The notes beneath the pieces were generated by a model. It was not told the origin of the DNA. It worked only from the letters and a program-made list of their open reading frames with translations, and searched no databases. The translations under genes were made by a program, and so were the position numbers. DNA of 64,000 bases, taken from assembly GCA_028023455.1 (NCBI GenBank), contig JAQFVV010012418.1, forward strand, positions 5,699,244-5,763,243. Direction: 5' to 3'. Source of the DNA: Epiperipatus broadwayi (Eukaryota > Onychophora > Udeonychophora > Euonychophora > Peripatidae). Positions 1 through 11,658 of the stretch are shown piece by piece (position 1 is the stretch's first letter; every line of letters starts with the position of its first letter).

Positions 1-748
1 TTTATTATTATAATTTCTTTCCTTTTTTTGTTCTATTATGCATTGTCTTATATATAATACCATTTACACCTTTATTGAACCCTTTACTGTCCAATCTAAA
101 AAATAAATTAAAATGTGTTCCTTCTTGCTTATGGTTTCAACTGTCCAGCAATAATGATCACAGCTACAATATTTAAATATATTTAACCATGTAATTAGTA
201 TTTATTTACACATGCATATTTACATATAATTATATAAAAAAACATTATATACAATATCCTACATAATAGATTTTAAAATGTACATATTTTTCAATGAACT
301 CACTAACCATATATTCTTATACGTTTTTAATAATTTTATAAATATTAACCTTTTATCTTATTCTTATTTTTGATTGATTTCTTTTGCATAAACTGTTTTA
401 TATTTTTAATCTATATATGTATTATTCTACATTTGTATGACTTAAACTATTTAATAATTTAATTTATTTTTATCACTTTAATTATTTCACTATTTTAAAC
501 ATGCAATAATTAGTTGTAACATAATATAAATAAAATATTTCAATTCTTACAAAAATTATAATTCTTTTAAATAACTTTACCTGTCTTTAATTCTTAACAA
601 CTTTAACCAAAACAATTTTTAAATATTACCTCCCTCTATGAGCATTTTTTAAAACTATAATTTAGATTCTATTGTATATTTTTAATCTGTCACTTAAAAC
701 ATCAATTTTTCCTAGTTATTGAAAAATGGCTAAAGTAATTAATATCTA
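1..748. other. AT-rich DNA, no gene seen
   Basis: No coding frame or gene signal is visible. Apart from the dispersed-repeat copy at 127-174, the stretch is simple AT-rich sequence with short A and T runs. It ends where the left LTR of the first Gypsy element begins. Confidence 0.6.
127..174 (-). repeat. Dispersed repeat R1, copy 1 (hammerhead-like core)
   Basis: This short segment resembles segments at about 29,110-29,180 and 37,385-37,460. On the + strand all three carry a TTTCGACTGTCCAGCAG-like core followed by AGCTACAA. Read on the - strand, the best copy (29.1 kb) has a CTGACGA box, a 5-bp stem and GAAAC, as in hammerhead ribozymes. This copy is diverged: the first box is lost and only the GGACAGTTGAAAC part remains. 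It is probably the end of a retroelement, perhaps Penelope-like, which is an inference. Confidence 0.4.
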
Positions 749-1446
749 TTACAACAGGATGGGGATCAAACCCTGTTACAAAGAAGGGAGTTTTGTATTC
801 ATGCATTTGCATATAGTTTTATTATTAATTGTTCATATTTTAGATTTGATTTTTTTATTATGTTTTCTTCAAATAGTTAAATAGAATTAAAACAGGCAGG
901 CAGGGGGGTTGTGCTCATTTATTTTGTTAAAATATGTGTGTGTATATACTGTTGCATAGGCAAGTAAATGGAAGGAATCATTTAAAAGAAACATATAATA
1001 TACACATTATTTTCATGATGAAATTCGTTGTATTTCCATTTTAATATAATGAAACAAATATTTTTAATGAAAATATAAAAAAAAAGAAAGAGAAATCTAC
1101 ATAGATTGTTATCTGTGGGATGCCTTTTAATGAAGGCATTATTTTAAGTCATTTTCAAAAAAATAACTTAAAGGTGTTTGACGGAATTTTTGGTTAGGAC
1201 AAAGAAGTAAAAGATGCTAAAAACTTTGCTTTTGTTTTAAAGTGAAGCCAACCTCAGATACCATGTGCTTAAATACTAAAAAAAAAAAAACTGAAATTCT
1301 TGGAATTGGAACTTTCTAGAATATAAAAGAAAAAAAAAAGACTATAAAAGGGGGTGGGGAGGTCAAGAGTTTAGTTTGTGAATATTTTGACTGCAATTTG
1401 AAGATAAAAGAACTATTACCTACATCTGCCTGTTTGTGTTTGTAAC
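749..1446 (+). repeat. 5' LTR of Gypsy element 1
   Basis: Positions 749-993 are a diverged direct copy of 6,525-6,763. Both start near a TGTAACA/ATTACAA border and share the GGGATCAAACCCTG block, the octamer-containing GCATTTGCATATAG block and the GTGCTCATTTATTTTGTTAAA block. Homology stops at 993 because the right copy is cut short. The end at 1,446 is only a guess from a TTTGTAACA string, since I could not find a clear primer binding site. A TATA box lies at 1,342. The LTR drives an element whose pol lies downstream on the same strand. Confidence 0.6.
1341..1352 (+). promoter_or_regulatory. Probable TATA box in LTR
   Basis: ACTATAAAAGGG sits about 590 bases into the left LTR and about 100 bases before its presumed end, the usual place for the U3 promoter. 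The truncated right LTR lacks this part, so conservation cannot be checked within the window. Confidence 0.4.
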
Positions 1447-3469
1447 ATCCTATGTTGAAGATTTTGAAAACTTGTTGGAATCAGCATATATATTTACCAG
1501 CTATGAACAGGCTGGGGTAAAAGCTTAAAATGTGCTGGGTTTTTGACCCCAATCCGACAAAGATATGTAAGCTTCTACTATATTAAATCACACTTGAACC
1601 TGAGGAATCTGCTTCTGAACATCTGTATTAAATTTAATGTCCAAATTAATAAAAGATTCAAGGAACCAAACAAAACAACACATCTGTGATGAATAACTTT
1701 AATGACCATAGTGTCGAATGAAATTATTTTCATTACCAATCTGAATCTGTTATTTTCCCTGGGGAATTCCAGGTAATATGTATGCTTTATTATATATATT
1801 TTTCCTTTACACATTAGTGCATCTTTTCTATTGACGTTTAAAGACTTTTATGGAATGATATTATGATCAGCTCTCTTCACTTAAAATTGTATTTCACACC
1901 TGGATTGATTGGACATTTATTTTCTCTCTTCATTATTTGATTTGCTTGTCTGTACAACATATGTGTATATTTGTGTTTTATAAAAATATTTGAGCACAAA
2001 TATTTTTTTTTTCATTTATTTGTTATATTAAATTTCAATGAAATATTCATGTTGTTTCTTTATCTCAAATTTCATATAGGTAGCTAAGGAAAGACATATA
2101 CTTATGTGTAGTAATTATTTAGTTAAATTAATTGAATACCTAATTATTGCTGTTTCCTGTATGTTTCTCATCATTTAAGTACTACCCACCTTGAGTGAGC
2201 TAGCCAGTGGCCAGGCTTTCTAAGTATCCCCTATCATTCTTCTATCTTTCAGCATAATTCTTATGTAAATAAGATTGGCACTTGAATTCAGAAACTGACA
2301 TCCATAAATATGCTGGATGAGGAATATGATTAAATATATTGTATCCTCACATATATTAAGTTAGTTATATTGCCATGAGTAAAAGGCCTTTTTTCATTTC
2401 AATGAAATATTATTAACTATTATGTAGAATTTTAGATTAAGTTCCAAATTACTGCATTAAAGAGTTGTATTTTTCTCTCACATATGTTCAAGTAGTTATG
2501 TAGCTATGAGTAAAAACCCAATTTCATTACAATGGCCTCCCAACTAATGGGCTTTTAAGGAGTAGAAAGTATAATGGAAAAGAATTAAAGAGAGAAGGTT
2601 ATTGAAGTGTGATTTATTTTGTTTTGTCTTACAAAATAGAAATCAGAAGATATATATTAGAGCAGATTTTAAGGAGAATAATTAAATATAGGAAAATTTA
2701 TATATGTAGCACATACTTTAGCCTAGTACATTGACCATCAGAAATATACACATAAATATAGAAAAACAATAATGGATATAAATAGCAAAGTGAATGAGTT
2801 GATCAAAATATAGATATTTAAAGGAAGGAGAGGAGATACTCCTGGAGAACATGTAAAGAGTTTGAAGATATTTTTGTGGCCATATGATTAGGAAAGATAG
2901 TAAAGTAATAGTGGGCATAGCCACCTCCAAGAATATGCCCAGAGGTGGGAGTCACTGTTAATCCAATCAGAAAATTTCCAAAAATATGAGAGCCATAAAG
3001 GACATGTGTTGAAATGAAGAGCAGCAAGAGTATATTAAAGCACAGATCATTAGTCAAAAGTTTCATGAAGAGGAGGAAGAGGCTTACACTCTTTCTTTAG
3101 ATGCCAAGTGTTGAGGTTAAGTGAGCTGAAAGCATGCGAACTATCAGAAAGACAGATTGTGGGTATTGTTTGCAGAAATTTGCTAGGGGAAATAAGAATT
3201 GTAAGAACAAAGAAGAGCTTAGCAAAAGAAATTGATAAGGTACTAGAGCAACTTGAACTTAGGAAGCAATGATGAAAAGGAAAAATCAGGAAGTCGGTGA
3301 GGCAGAAGCAAGGTCAATGAATATAAAGAAAGAAGGTGGGATAAAAAGGAGATGGAGTGAAGAAAGGGAGACTGAGTCAGCTAGCAGAGAGAAGAAAAGT
3401 ATATAAAAATTTAGTATGTCCCAAATTATGTGAGTCAAGCTGGCCCTAAAATATGAATAACTATTGCAT
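1447..3469 (+). pseudogene. Leader and gag remnant of Gypsy element 1
   Basis: This stretch lies between the 5' LTR and pol, where gag belongs. No long frame survives. From about 2,900 the + strand can be read as broken gag-like segments rich in Lys, Glu and Pro, with a degenerate cysteine cluster (CGYC...NC) near 3,160-3,210 that may be the remains of a nucleocapsid zinc knuckle. The cysteine spacing does not fit the canonical CX2CX4HX4C. The open frames on the opposite strand here look like shadows. Only position and composition support the call, so it is weak. Confidence 0.35.
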
Positions 3470-6460
3470 GGATGGAAGTTGAGGATTGTCAGATGAAGTG
3501 TATGCTCGGATTATAAGCAAACAGCCTAGCGTTCCAACTCTTCTGATAAAACCAGTCCAGATAAGGATGGCTAACAATAAAAAAGCAAGGGTGGAACCTA
3601 AACAGGTATGGATAGAGTTACAAATGAGCGGAAAACCATTCTCATTTATATTTTTAATAATGTAGCAGAAAACTATTTCTCATTCATATTCTTAATAATG
3701 TAAGGCCTAATTTATGATGCTCTGATAGAGTCAGACTTTTGCATAGGTACAAATGCACCATCAATTTGAAATAGAACAGTTCACATGTGAAAAGGAGGCA
3801 TCAAAGTTTACAATATCAAAGTTATATAGATTGATTGGGATGTTACAAGTAGAAGAGGGGGAAACAAAGTAGGTTATTGTGGAAAAGGTAAAACAAATGG
3901 TAATAGCAAACAAAAATGGGATGGAAGCATTCAAGCAGATTTTAGAAATGTATAACTGGGTTTTTTCACATGTGTCAGGAAATCCAGGAATTTGAACAAT
4001 CAATTAAATTAAAACAGGAGAATCCATTGCAATCTCATTTTTACCCTATTCCACATCAGTATACAAAAGAAGTACAAAAACAAATAAGCCAAATGATGGA
4101 ATAAGGATCAATTCAAAATATTCATTACCATACTGTAACCCATAGATGGTGGTCAAAAAGAAAAATGGAACTGTCAGATTATGAATTGATGCTAGGCAAC
4201 TAAATTGAGTAATGGTTCTAGACTATAACATCCCCCCATGCATGAGTTGTTAGAGAAGTTCAAAGGTGGAAGATTGTTCTCAACAACTGATCTGACTTCC
4301 AGTTACTGGCAAATCATCCAGAGAAACAGAAATACACAGCTTTTAGATATGAGGGACACTCATATCAATTTAATAGAATGCTGTTTGGTCATAAATAGTG
4401 GAGCTGGACTGCTGAGATGCCTCAATCAGATGTTGGCAGATGAAGTCAAGAATCTTATGACAATGTATATCGATGATGTTTTAATAGCCTCATTGACTAT
4501 TGAAGAGCGTATATGAGATTTCCTCAATGAGTGTGAAAAAAGGGATCAAGATCAACTTAAAAAAAGGGTTTTGATGAAAGATGAGGTGGTGTTTTCAGGC
4601 CATTTGCGAAGTTCTCAAGGAATAAGACCTCATCCAGACAAAGTCCTAGCCATTAGGGATTTTCCTTACCTAGACCCAGGAATCAGATTCAACCTTTCCT
4701 GGGTCTCTGCAATTTTTATAACCGATTTCATAAATAGGTGGCAGAGCAGGAAAGAACATACTGTGGAAATGGCATAGGGAGCAAAAGAAAGCCTTTGAGG
4801 ACATAAAAGAGGGATTTGTGAAGCAGGTAAAGCTATCATTTCCAAATTTTACCAAACCCTTCATCATGCAAACTGACAGCTATGTATATGAATATGGAGT
4901 AACATTGTCATACTGCAAAATGGGAAACAACAGGGGGTATTATATTTTTATCATTCAGTTGTTAAGGGGACCTGAACAAAATTATTTGGCCACAGAGAAA
5001 GAGGCATTAGCAATTTTTTGGGCATTTCAAAACTTTAGGTCTTTCTTGCTGGGATCAAAAGTGGTCATAGTGATTGACCACAAAAGTCTAGAATTCCTAA
5101 ACCATAACTACCTGATAAACAGCTGGTTGATTTGATGAAGTTTGTTTCACCAGGAGTACAACTATCCAACCAATTCAATACTGTAAAGGGTCAAGAACAT
5201 CATCACAGATATTTTGAGCCAAAGACCTGCTGGTTCTCAGCTTTGTCATTTAGGGTTAGACAATTTGTATATTGCTAATGTGGAATTGGGGGTTAATAAA
5301 AGGATGGAGAAAGATTTGGCACACCTGAGTGATCACCAGTACAAAGATGAATGGTTAAAAGTTATAATTGAATGACTAGAAGGGGGTAAGAACTTAAATG
5401 TCACAGGAGAAGATAATCAGGAAGCAAGATACTGAGTATACCAGCGTATATTACAGTACAAAATATGGGATGACCAAAAAAGAGTGAAAGTCTATCCTAC
5501 CTCATCAGATGAGAAATAATGTAGTGATTTTTGTCTATTAATTATATGGCCATTGTGGCACACTTAAAACTGAGCATTTAATTTGGAAATGGATCCACTG
5601 GCCAGGTATGCATGCATCAGTTATGACATGCTGGATGGATGTGAAACATGTAAAAGAACTAAACTGGAAAATAGGAACTATGCAGCCCCTATGCTCTTGA
5701 TTATAGCCTCGAAGCATTGGGAAAGGATGGCAATGGATTTTCATGACCCACTAGCAGGCATTAATAAAAATATATCTTATCATCACAAACAATTTATTTT
5801 CAAAGTAAGATGTTAGAAAATAGGTACTTCTCAGGTTGGAAAGGCTAAAGTCATTCCCTCTGGCCATGGTACTCCATTAATGTAGAGGGAGTGGTATAGG
5901 TTAGCCCAATGCCATGGAATTAGCAACCCTCAATCAAAATCATGTGAAAGGATGATGAGGGAATTAGGGAACTTATTTCACACATATCTCAGTATGAATC
6001 ATAAAGGTTGGGTATGGTCCATGATTGAGTCAACTGGATTTGCCCCTCTGTGCTTGCATTTCATGCAGCATATCCCTTGATTAATCAAAACATTTCTACT
6101 GGATATGGAAGAGCCTCCCATCAACCAAGAAGCTGATCAAGCTAGGGCATTCCAGACCCTGCATAGGATGGGTCAACAAAGAAATAGTAAACCAGGAGGA
6201 AATGCACATCAATTCAAAGTAAAAGATTGGGTCATGGTCAAAATGCCTCATGTAAGCCATCGAGGCAAGTTTGTTTTGCAGAAATTTTGTAATTTATATG
6301 AAGGTCTTTTTCTTCATTGTCTTCTATCAAGGAATAAATGCTTTTTGGGTTAACACAGAGCAAGAAGTCAAGGACTCTTATAATGCCTGGTCATTGAAGT
6401 CCTCATTGCATACCCTGATATGTAAAGAGGAAAGAATTTTTTTTCTACTATTACATTATC
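3470..6460 (+). pseudogene. pol: Gypsy element 1 pol (RT, RNase H, integrase), decayed
   Basis: This is a Ty3/Gypsy polyprotein broken by several frameshifts and stops. In order: a pre-RT segment near 3,990-4,160; RT with LFSTTDLTSSYWQI near 4,275 and the catalytic YIDD near 4,468; RNase H with FPNFTKPFIMQTD near 4,840, TEKEALAIFWAFQ near 4,997 and IDHKSLEFL near 5,075; an integrase zinc-finger remnant (CETCKRTK near 5,640); the core start MAMDFHDP near 5,728; and a NPQSKSCERMMREL-like segment near 5,925 holding the last catalytic Glu. The C-terminal part near 6,150-6,300 matches the end of the element-4 polyprotein. It would copy and integrate the element, but cannot be functional. Protease sequence is not clear. 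It is related to the pol at 55.8-57.5 kb. Confidence 0.85.
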
Positions 6461-6512
6461 TATTTTGATTTGTTTGAGCCATTCGAACACATAGATTGTA
6501 TTTGAAGCCTTT

Positions 6513-6521
6513 AGAAGGGGG
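6513..6521 (+). other. Polypurine tract of Gypsy element 1
   Basis: AGAAGGGGG sits three bases before the TGTAACA start of the right LTR. This is the normal position for the plus-strand primer of an LTR retrotransposon and confirms the + orientation. Confidence 0.7.
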
Positions 6522-6524
6522 TAT

Positions 6525-6763
6525 TGTAACAAATGGGATCAAACCCTGTTCCAATGAAGGGATTTTCATATTCATGCATTTGCATATAGTTTCATTATTA
6601 ATTGTCCATATTTTAGATTTGATTTTTTTATGTTTTCTTCATGTTTTCTTCAAATACTTAAATAAAGAGTTTGGGTAATTGTGCTCATTTATTTTGTTAA
6701 AGCAGGTGTGTTTATATATTGTTGTATAGGCAAGTGAATGGAAAGAATTGTTTAAAAGAAACA
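6525..6763 (+). repeat. 3' LTR of Gypsy element 1, truncated
   Basis: It starts TGTAACAAATGGG right after the polypurine tract and aligns with 749-993, including the octamer-like ATTTGCAT. Similarity ends abruptly after TTTAAAAGAAACA. The promoter-bearing remainder found in the left LTR is absent, so this LTR was truncated by deletion or a later rearrangement. Confidence 0.75.
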
Positions 6764-6988
6764 GATATCGTGGACTTTTTTTTACTTATCATTAATTAAA
6801 CATACATGTATAAGGAATGCACCTGTATATAAATTACAAAATGAATATAATAATATGTTTAGTGGTGTAGAGTTTACATAGATTTTAAAATATTAAATTT
6901 ATTAAATCAAAATTTTACTTAAATATAATCATTGTAAACGTTTTCTTGACTTTGTAAGCTGTTGTTTACTAATGAATTGAAGAAGAAA

Positions 6989-7057
<69 letters not shown>
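6989..7057 (+). repeat. (AAT)n microsatellite
   Basis: This is a near-perfect run of AAT triplets of about 23 units, continuing into a degenerate AGT/AAT tract. Reading it as a poly-Asn protein is an artefact of the repeat. Confidence 0.95.
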
Positions 7058-7399
7058 TGTAGTAGTACTACTAGTAATAGTAATAATAATAAATTTATTA
7101 TTAGTATTATTATTGTTGTTGGTTTATTATTATTGTTTCAAAAATATACTTCATTGATCAAAAGATGTGCTACATAGGTTTTACAAATGTTTTGCCAGGT
7201 TACAGAAGCATTTCAAGTATAATAATTATTTGTCATTATATACATTTGATTAGCATTGCTGATTACAGTACAATAATGTGAACCTTAATAATTGTACATG
7301 ATTGTTTTTAATGGTACTTTTTTGTATAACATTGTACTGAATGTATAAAAAAGGAAATGTTCAAAACCATTGAATTAAAGTTCATTTGCCTTGAACTTT

Positions 7400-8935
7400 A
7401 CTGGTCCAATTAGATAGCACCCCATGATATTGAACTGTTGTAATGAGTGTCTGTAACATAGTCTAATGTGTAGATAATTGTATTATGAATCATATAAAAT
7501 ACCACAAAGGTTGTTAGCAGTTCCTACTGTGGTTGTGACTGTTAGTAAGGTGGAATGCTCTCTAATGAGTGACCAGATTACTGCAAAAATGTCCAGAGGA
7601 ATTATGTTGCTATTCCATCCTTTATGTGGATGGATGCCTTTTGGAGTTGTTGCTTAACACTAACATGTAAACAGGGTGAATGTGGCTGCATGCACTGCAG
7701 GAATATTTAATCTTTGCAAAGAAACTGAGTTATATAATGGTTGGAAGTAATGGATTGCCTGTATGCATTTAGCATAATTTTCCAGATAGAGTTTAATGCT
7801 CAGCAGTCATTGAGAATATGTTGTTGACCCTCCTTAGCTTCATGGCATAACCCACAGAATGAGTCATATTTTTGTACAGATGATGATGCTGCAGAAAAAA
7901 GGATGTTGAAAGTTTTTGCAGCTTGAGTTTAATTAGGAAGTCAAAAAACAGTGTTTCTAGTGGTCATTTTTAAAACTGATGAAAGCAATCATTATGTATT
8001 CTAAGCATGTGGAAGTGGATCATTGCTAGGGTCTGGATGAAGCAGATTGTATGTTTGCCAATAAATGTTCTTGGAATTGTGAGAGAGGCTGATTTTGTTG
8101 GTGGTACCTAGGATTGTGCAAATGAGATCTGTGAAAAATCGTGTTGAAGGATTAGGTTTATCTATAGGAATTACTTTGAGCAGGCATTGGAGATTTTGCA
8201 ACCAGTTTGTAATAGCTGCTACTAAGTCAATGGCTTTTTATGTATAGAACACCCACATACTAAGCAGGCCTAGACCATTGTACACAAGTTGTTGCTTGAG
8301 CTGTTTCATGGATATTGACACTATCTTGTGTCCACCAGAGCAATTTACTGCAGAGGGAGTTGACCTAAATGAATGCAGAAATTCCATGAGGCTCAAGGTG
8401 ACAAAAGTTTTCAAAAGTGCAAGTTTGGCAGCAAATTGACTGAATTGGAAAAGCATTGGTCTGAAACAGTGTACTGATGGAGCGAATATATCATGGGTCT
8501 GAATTTTATTTTTAAAGGGTAGGTATATAGAGTGGATCATATTGTGCTCAGAACATATACCTATGTCAGTTTGAAATGCCATAGGGACTTTTGATGAAGA
8601 TGGGTGATCATGCATTGCTGAGTTAGGTAGATTTTTTTTGATTGCAAGGTAGTCTTTCAATGTATAATGATAAGTTTGTGAGACTGATTAACTGTTGGTG
8701 TGTTTAATGGATTGACTTAGTGGAAATTTGCTTATGTAACTCATGCCAATGTTAAAAGATGCAGAGGTGATGGGGATTGTCATGTTTTTATGACAAAGAA
8801 GCAGCAATATTGATTGATTGTATTTTAATACAATGGAGAAGTATAGTTGGACAAAGCGTTGAAGTCTATAACAAGCTTTGTGATAAATGCTTAGTCAGAG
8901 CCAGCATTTAAAACATCTCTGTCAGGAAAACCCCC
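7400..8935 (-). pseudogene. LINE ORF2 C-terminal fragment (L1/Tx1-like), decayed
   Basis: Read on the - strand from about 8,660 down, the frames resemble the region after the RT domain of L1/Tx1-type LINE ORF2. There is a 140-codon open segment at 8,238-8,660 and, after one stop, a 66-codon segment at 8,001-8,201. Further down, near 7,850, a CGLCHEAKEGQQHILNDC string has the Cys-X2-Cys...His...Cys arrangement common at LINE C-termini. The YNGLGLL string near 8,260 matches the GGLGL-type motif of the same region. RT and endonuclease are missing, so this is a 5'-truncated, dead copy. Both ends are approximate. It is similar in type to the LINE at 24.8-31.7 kb but not obviously the same family. 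Confidence 0.5.
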
Positions 8936-10344
8936 ACCCCTGACCATATATATATATATTTGCCTTTTTAATTTTTATTCTGAAATTACAATGGTCAATA
9001 TTTACTTACTGGCAATCTAATAGATTATAAAGATATAAAAAGAAGTCTATTTACACACTGATAAAGGATATTCATGTTAAAGTAAAATACAGTATTAATG
9101 ATAAAACTTGCGGTTAAATATATATTTAAATTAATTATGGATTCATGTTTGAAATTTGATTAATTAATTACGAATTTACATGTGAATTGTCATTATAAAA
9201 ATTATATATGTATATACACACACCTGATGTACATAAAAAGTTTTGTTGATTTATTTATATCCCATTTTATTTTGATAAATGTATACGTAGATATATAGAG
9301 AGATAGAAGGATAGAAGAAACTAGTAAGTAGGTAGGTAGATGAATAAGTGAATAAAGGATAGTTATATAGATAAACAGGAAGATATATGATTAGATAGAT
9401 GAAAGCAATGATGATTGTGCAATGGGTGAGTGAAGGGATGAATAGATGGATGGATAGATAGGTAGGTAGATAGATATAGAAAGTTAAGTAGATAAAAATA
9501 AGTAGATAGTTGGTAGGTAGATAGAGGTATAGGTAGTTATATAAATAGGTAGATAAGTGATAAGTGAATAGGTAGATAATTGGATAGGTATACAGATATG
9601 TAGATATATAGGTAGGTAGATAAACAGACAGTCAGACAAAATAGATAGAGCGATATATTCAATTTAAATTATTTTTGCATTTTATTGATATTTTTCTTAT
9701 TCTGATATTTTAATATACTTTAAAATTAAAAAAATAAACAACAACTATGCAATACATATCATAGAGATATCAATAATGATATTAATTCCAACATATTTTT
9801 TAGAACTCATCCAAAAAACACAAGATTATGCATAATAAGAATAGAATATTTTTTTATTCTATCTAAAAATAGTTTTCCCAAAGATAATAATAAAAATATA
9901 ACAATTTATTTAGCAGTAATAAATATGAGAAAACAATGGATTATATATGGGGAAAAAAATAGCAGGACTATACAAGAACATTTGATAAATTAGGACTTAA
10001 TTTTTACAAATTTGACATCAAATTCAATTTGAAAATATCACCATGCAAAAACAGATTCATGGTTGTTTAATGAATTTAATAATACTTTTATTACAGAAAG
10101 TATATATAAGAAATTTAAATAAAATAGAAATACAAGTGAGTTTCTTAGATGAGAATTGAAACTATTTGGAACTGAAAAGTAATTTAATACAAAACATTAC
10201 ATGGCAAATAAATCCATATATATTAAAATTTACATTAAACATGGATTTTATTGGGGCGAATACATATATTAAGTCTAATATTTATTTTAAAATTATATAT
10301 ATATAAGTAAAATGTCCGTTAATTAAAAAACTATTGTAATAACA
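8936..10344. other. AT-rich DNA with GATA/TAGG-rich tract
   Basis: No gene is seen. Positions 9,285-9,655 form a degenerate tetranucleotide tract built from GATA, TAGG, TAGA and TAAG units on the + strand. Short (TA)n and (CA)n runs occur near 8,945 and 9,215. The rest is plain AT-rich DNA. Confidence 0.7.
9285..9655 (+). repeat. Degenerate GATA/TAGG tetranucleotide tract
   Basis: About 370 bases are dominated by TAGATA, TAGGTAGG and AGATAGAT words. It is an imperfect simple repeat with many point changes, so probably old. Confidence 0.85.
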
Positions 10345-10885
10345 ATAAAAATAATAAATATAATGATAATTAACTATTACATCCAGTCTTTCAACACACA
10401 GAAGTACTTTTGGTTAATCCCTTAACCATAACTCAACTGCCGTTAAATTCAAAAACAAAACAGAAGCAAACATCATCAAATCCCAAATTTTAATGTTAGC
10501 AACTTGCTTATTAATTATATTCATTTTATTTCATCAACTCAAACCTCATGAATCCCAAGTTTTAATGTTAGCAACTTGCCTATTAATTATATTCATTTTA
10601 TTTATATTTATTAAAATTGTCTCCTTAATTTTTCTTTTATGGTTTCTCTCTTCATGAAGAATCTTAACACTTTCAATATCAAATTTAAATTTATATTTAC
10701 ATGTCCTTTCATGATCCAAGAAAACTGAAACAGTCATTAAATCATTATTATTTTTACTTTTTGCATGCTTGTATAACAATTCATGTTCCTTTAATCTTTT
10801 TTCAATACTGCATCTCAATTCACATATATATTATAATATGCAGCCACAAAAAAATTGATACACAACATTATTTTTCTGCTTGATA
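10345..10885 (-). pseudogene. Penelope-like element fragment, GIY-YIG endonuclease (left copy)
   Basis: On the - strand the 90-codon frame at 10,546-10,818 carries the C-terminal half of a Penelope-type GIY-YIG nuclease: SIEKRLKEHELLYKHAKSKN, then VFLDH, then FKFDIESVKILHEERNHKRK and KETILI. This matches the family pattern of an Arg-x-x-x-His helix, an A/V-x-x-x-H segment and a final Glu. The GIY and YIG strands are lost in this copy; the right copy still has YIGES. It is the mirror image of the copy at 11,003-11,490, sharing even the 3' trailer (TTGAAAGACTG...). The nuclease would nick target DNA for retrotransposition. The reverse transcriptase part is absent, so the copy is dead. Confidence 0.7.
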
Positions 10886-11002
10886 GGTATGCTCAAGTAA
10901 AATTTTTTAAGAATATATATTTAAGAATGTGTTTAATGTTTCAGTTTTGGTTATAAATAATATTAATAAATTAGTGAATAATTCTAAAAATGTCATATCT
11001 GC

Positions 11003-11490
11003 AAAGCAGAAAAGTAATGTTGTGTATTAAATTTTTTGTAGATATGTTATCATATATAGGTGAATCAAAATGTAGCATTGAAAAAAGATTAAAAGAGCAT
11101 GAATTGTTATACAAGTGTGCAAAAAGTAAAAATAATAATGATTTAATAACCGCTTCAGTTTTCTTGGATCATGAAAAGATGTGTAAATATAAATTTAAGT
11201 TTGACATTGAAAGTATTAAGATTCTTCATAAAGAGAGAAACCATAATAAAAAAAAATTAAGGAGGCAATTTTAATAAATAGACATAAAATGAATATAATT
11301 ATTAGGCAAGCTGCTAACATTAAATTCAGGATTCATGGGATTTGAGTTAATGACATTTGTTTCCATTTTGTTTTTGGATTTAACGAAAGTTGAGGCAGGT
11401 TAAGAAATTAACCAAAAGTACTTCTGTGGATTGAAAGACTGCATAAATAGTCAATTACCATTATATTTATTGTTTTTATTGTTACTTTTA
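11003..11490 (+). pseudogene. Penelope-like element fragment, GIY-YIG endonuclease (right copy)
   Basis: The 94-codon frame at 10,990-11,274 contains YIGESKCSIEKRLKEHELLY, then VFLDHEKMCKYKFKFD and IKILHKERNH. These are the YIG motif, the Arg/His helix and the later His and Glu regions of the Penelope-type GIY-YIG domain. A frameshift within an A-run near 11,255 separates the final EAI-like residues. It faces away from the left copy, with about 120 bases between the two 5' ends, so the pair forms an inverted repeat of about 0.5 kb arms. The RT domain is missing from both. Penelope-like elements are known to occur with inverted partial copies. Confidence 0.7.
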
Positions 11491-11536
11491 TTTACCGAAT
11501 ACTTAAAAGCCAAAAAATAATTGCTTTCTTAACCAC

Positions 11537-11658
11537 TTTTTTTTTATATTTAAATTGAAATAAAAGTATGGGACATCCAGAAATTAAGTAATTTAATCTC
11601 TAGTAAAAAAGTAATCTGGAAATTCCACACTTTTATTTCAAATTAAATATAAAAAACC
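11537..11658. repeat. Imperfect hairpin (about 45-bp arms)
   Basis: Arms 11,537-11,581 and 11,614-11,658 are inverted copies (TTGAAATAAAAGTRTGG core) around a loop of about 32 bases. It could be a small MITE or a folded remnant. No target duplication was recognised. Confidence 0.6.

Noticed and set aside
2718-3066. Two overlapping - strand frames, and another at 3,761-4,003
   Set aside because: They are opposite to decayed gag-pol of Gypsy element 1 and show no motif of their own.
6962-7177. Poly-Asn frame of 71 codons
   Set aside because: It is the translation of the (AAT)n microsatellite.
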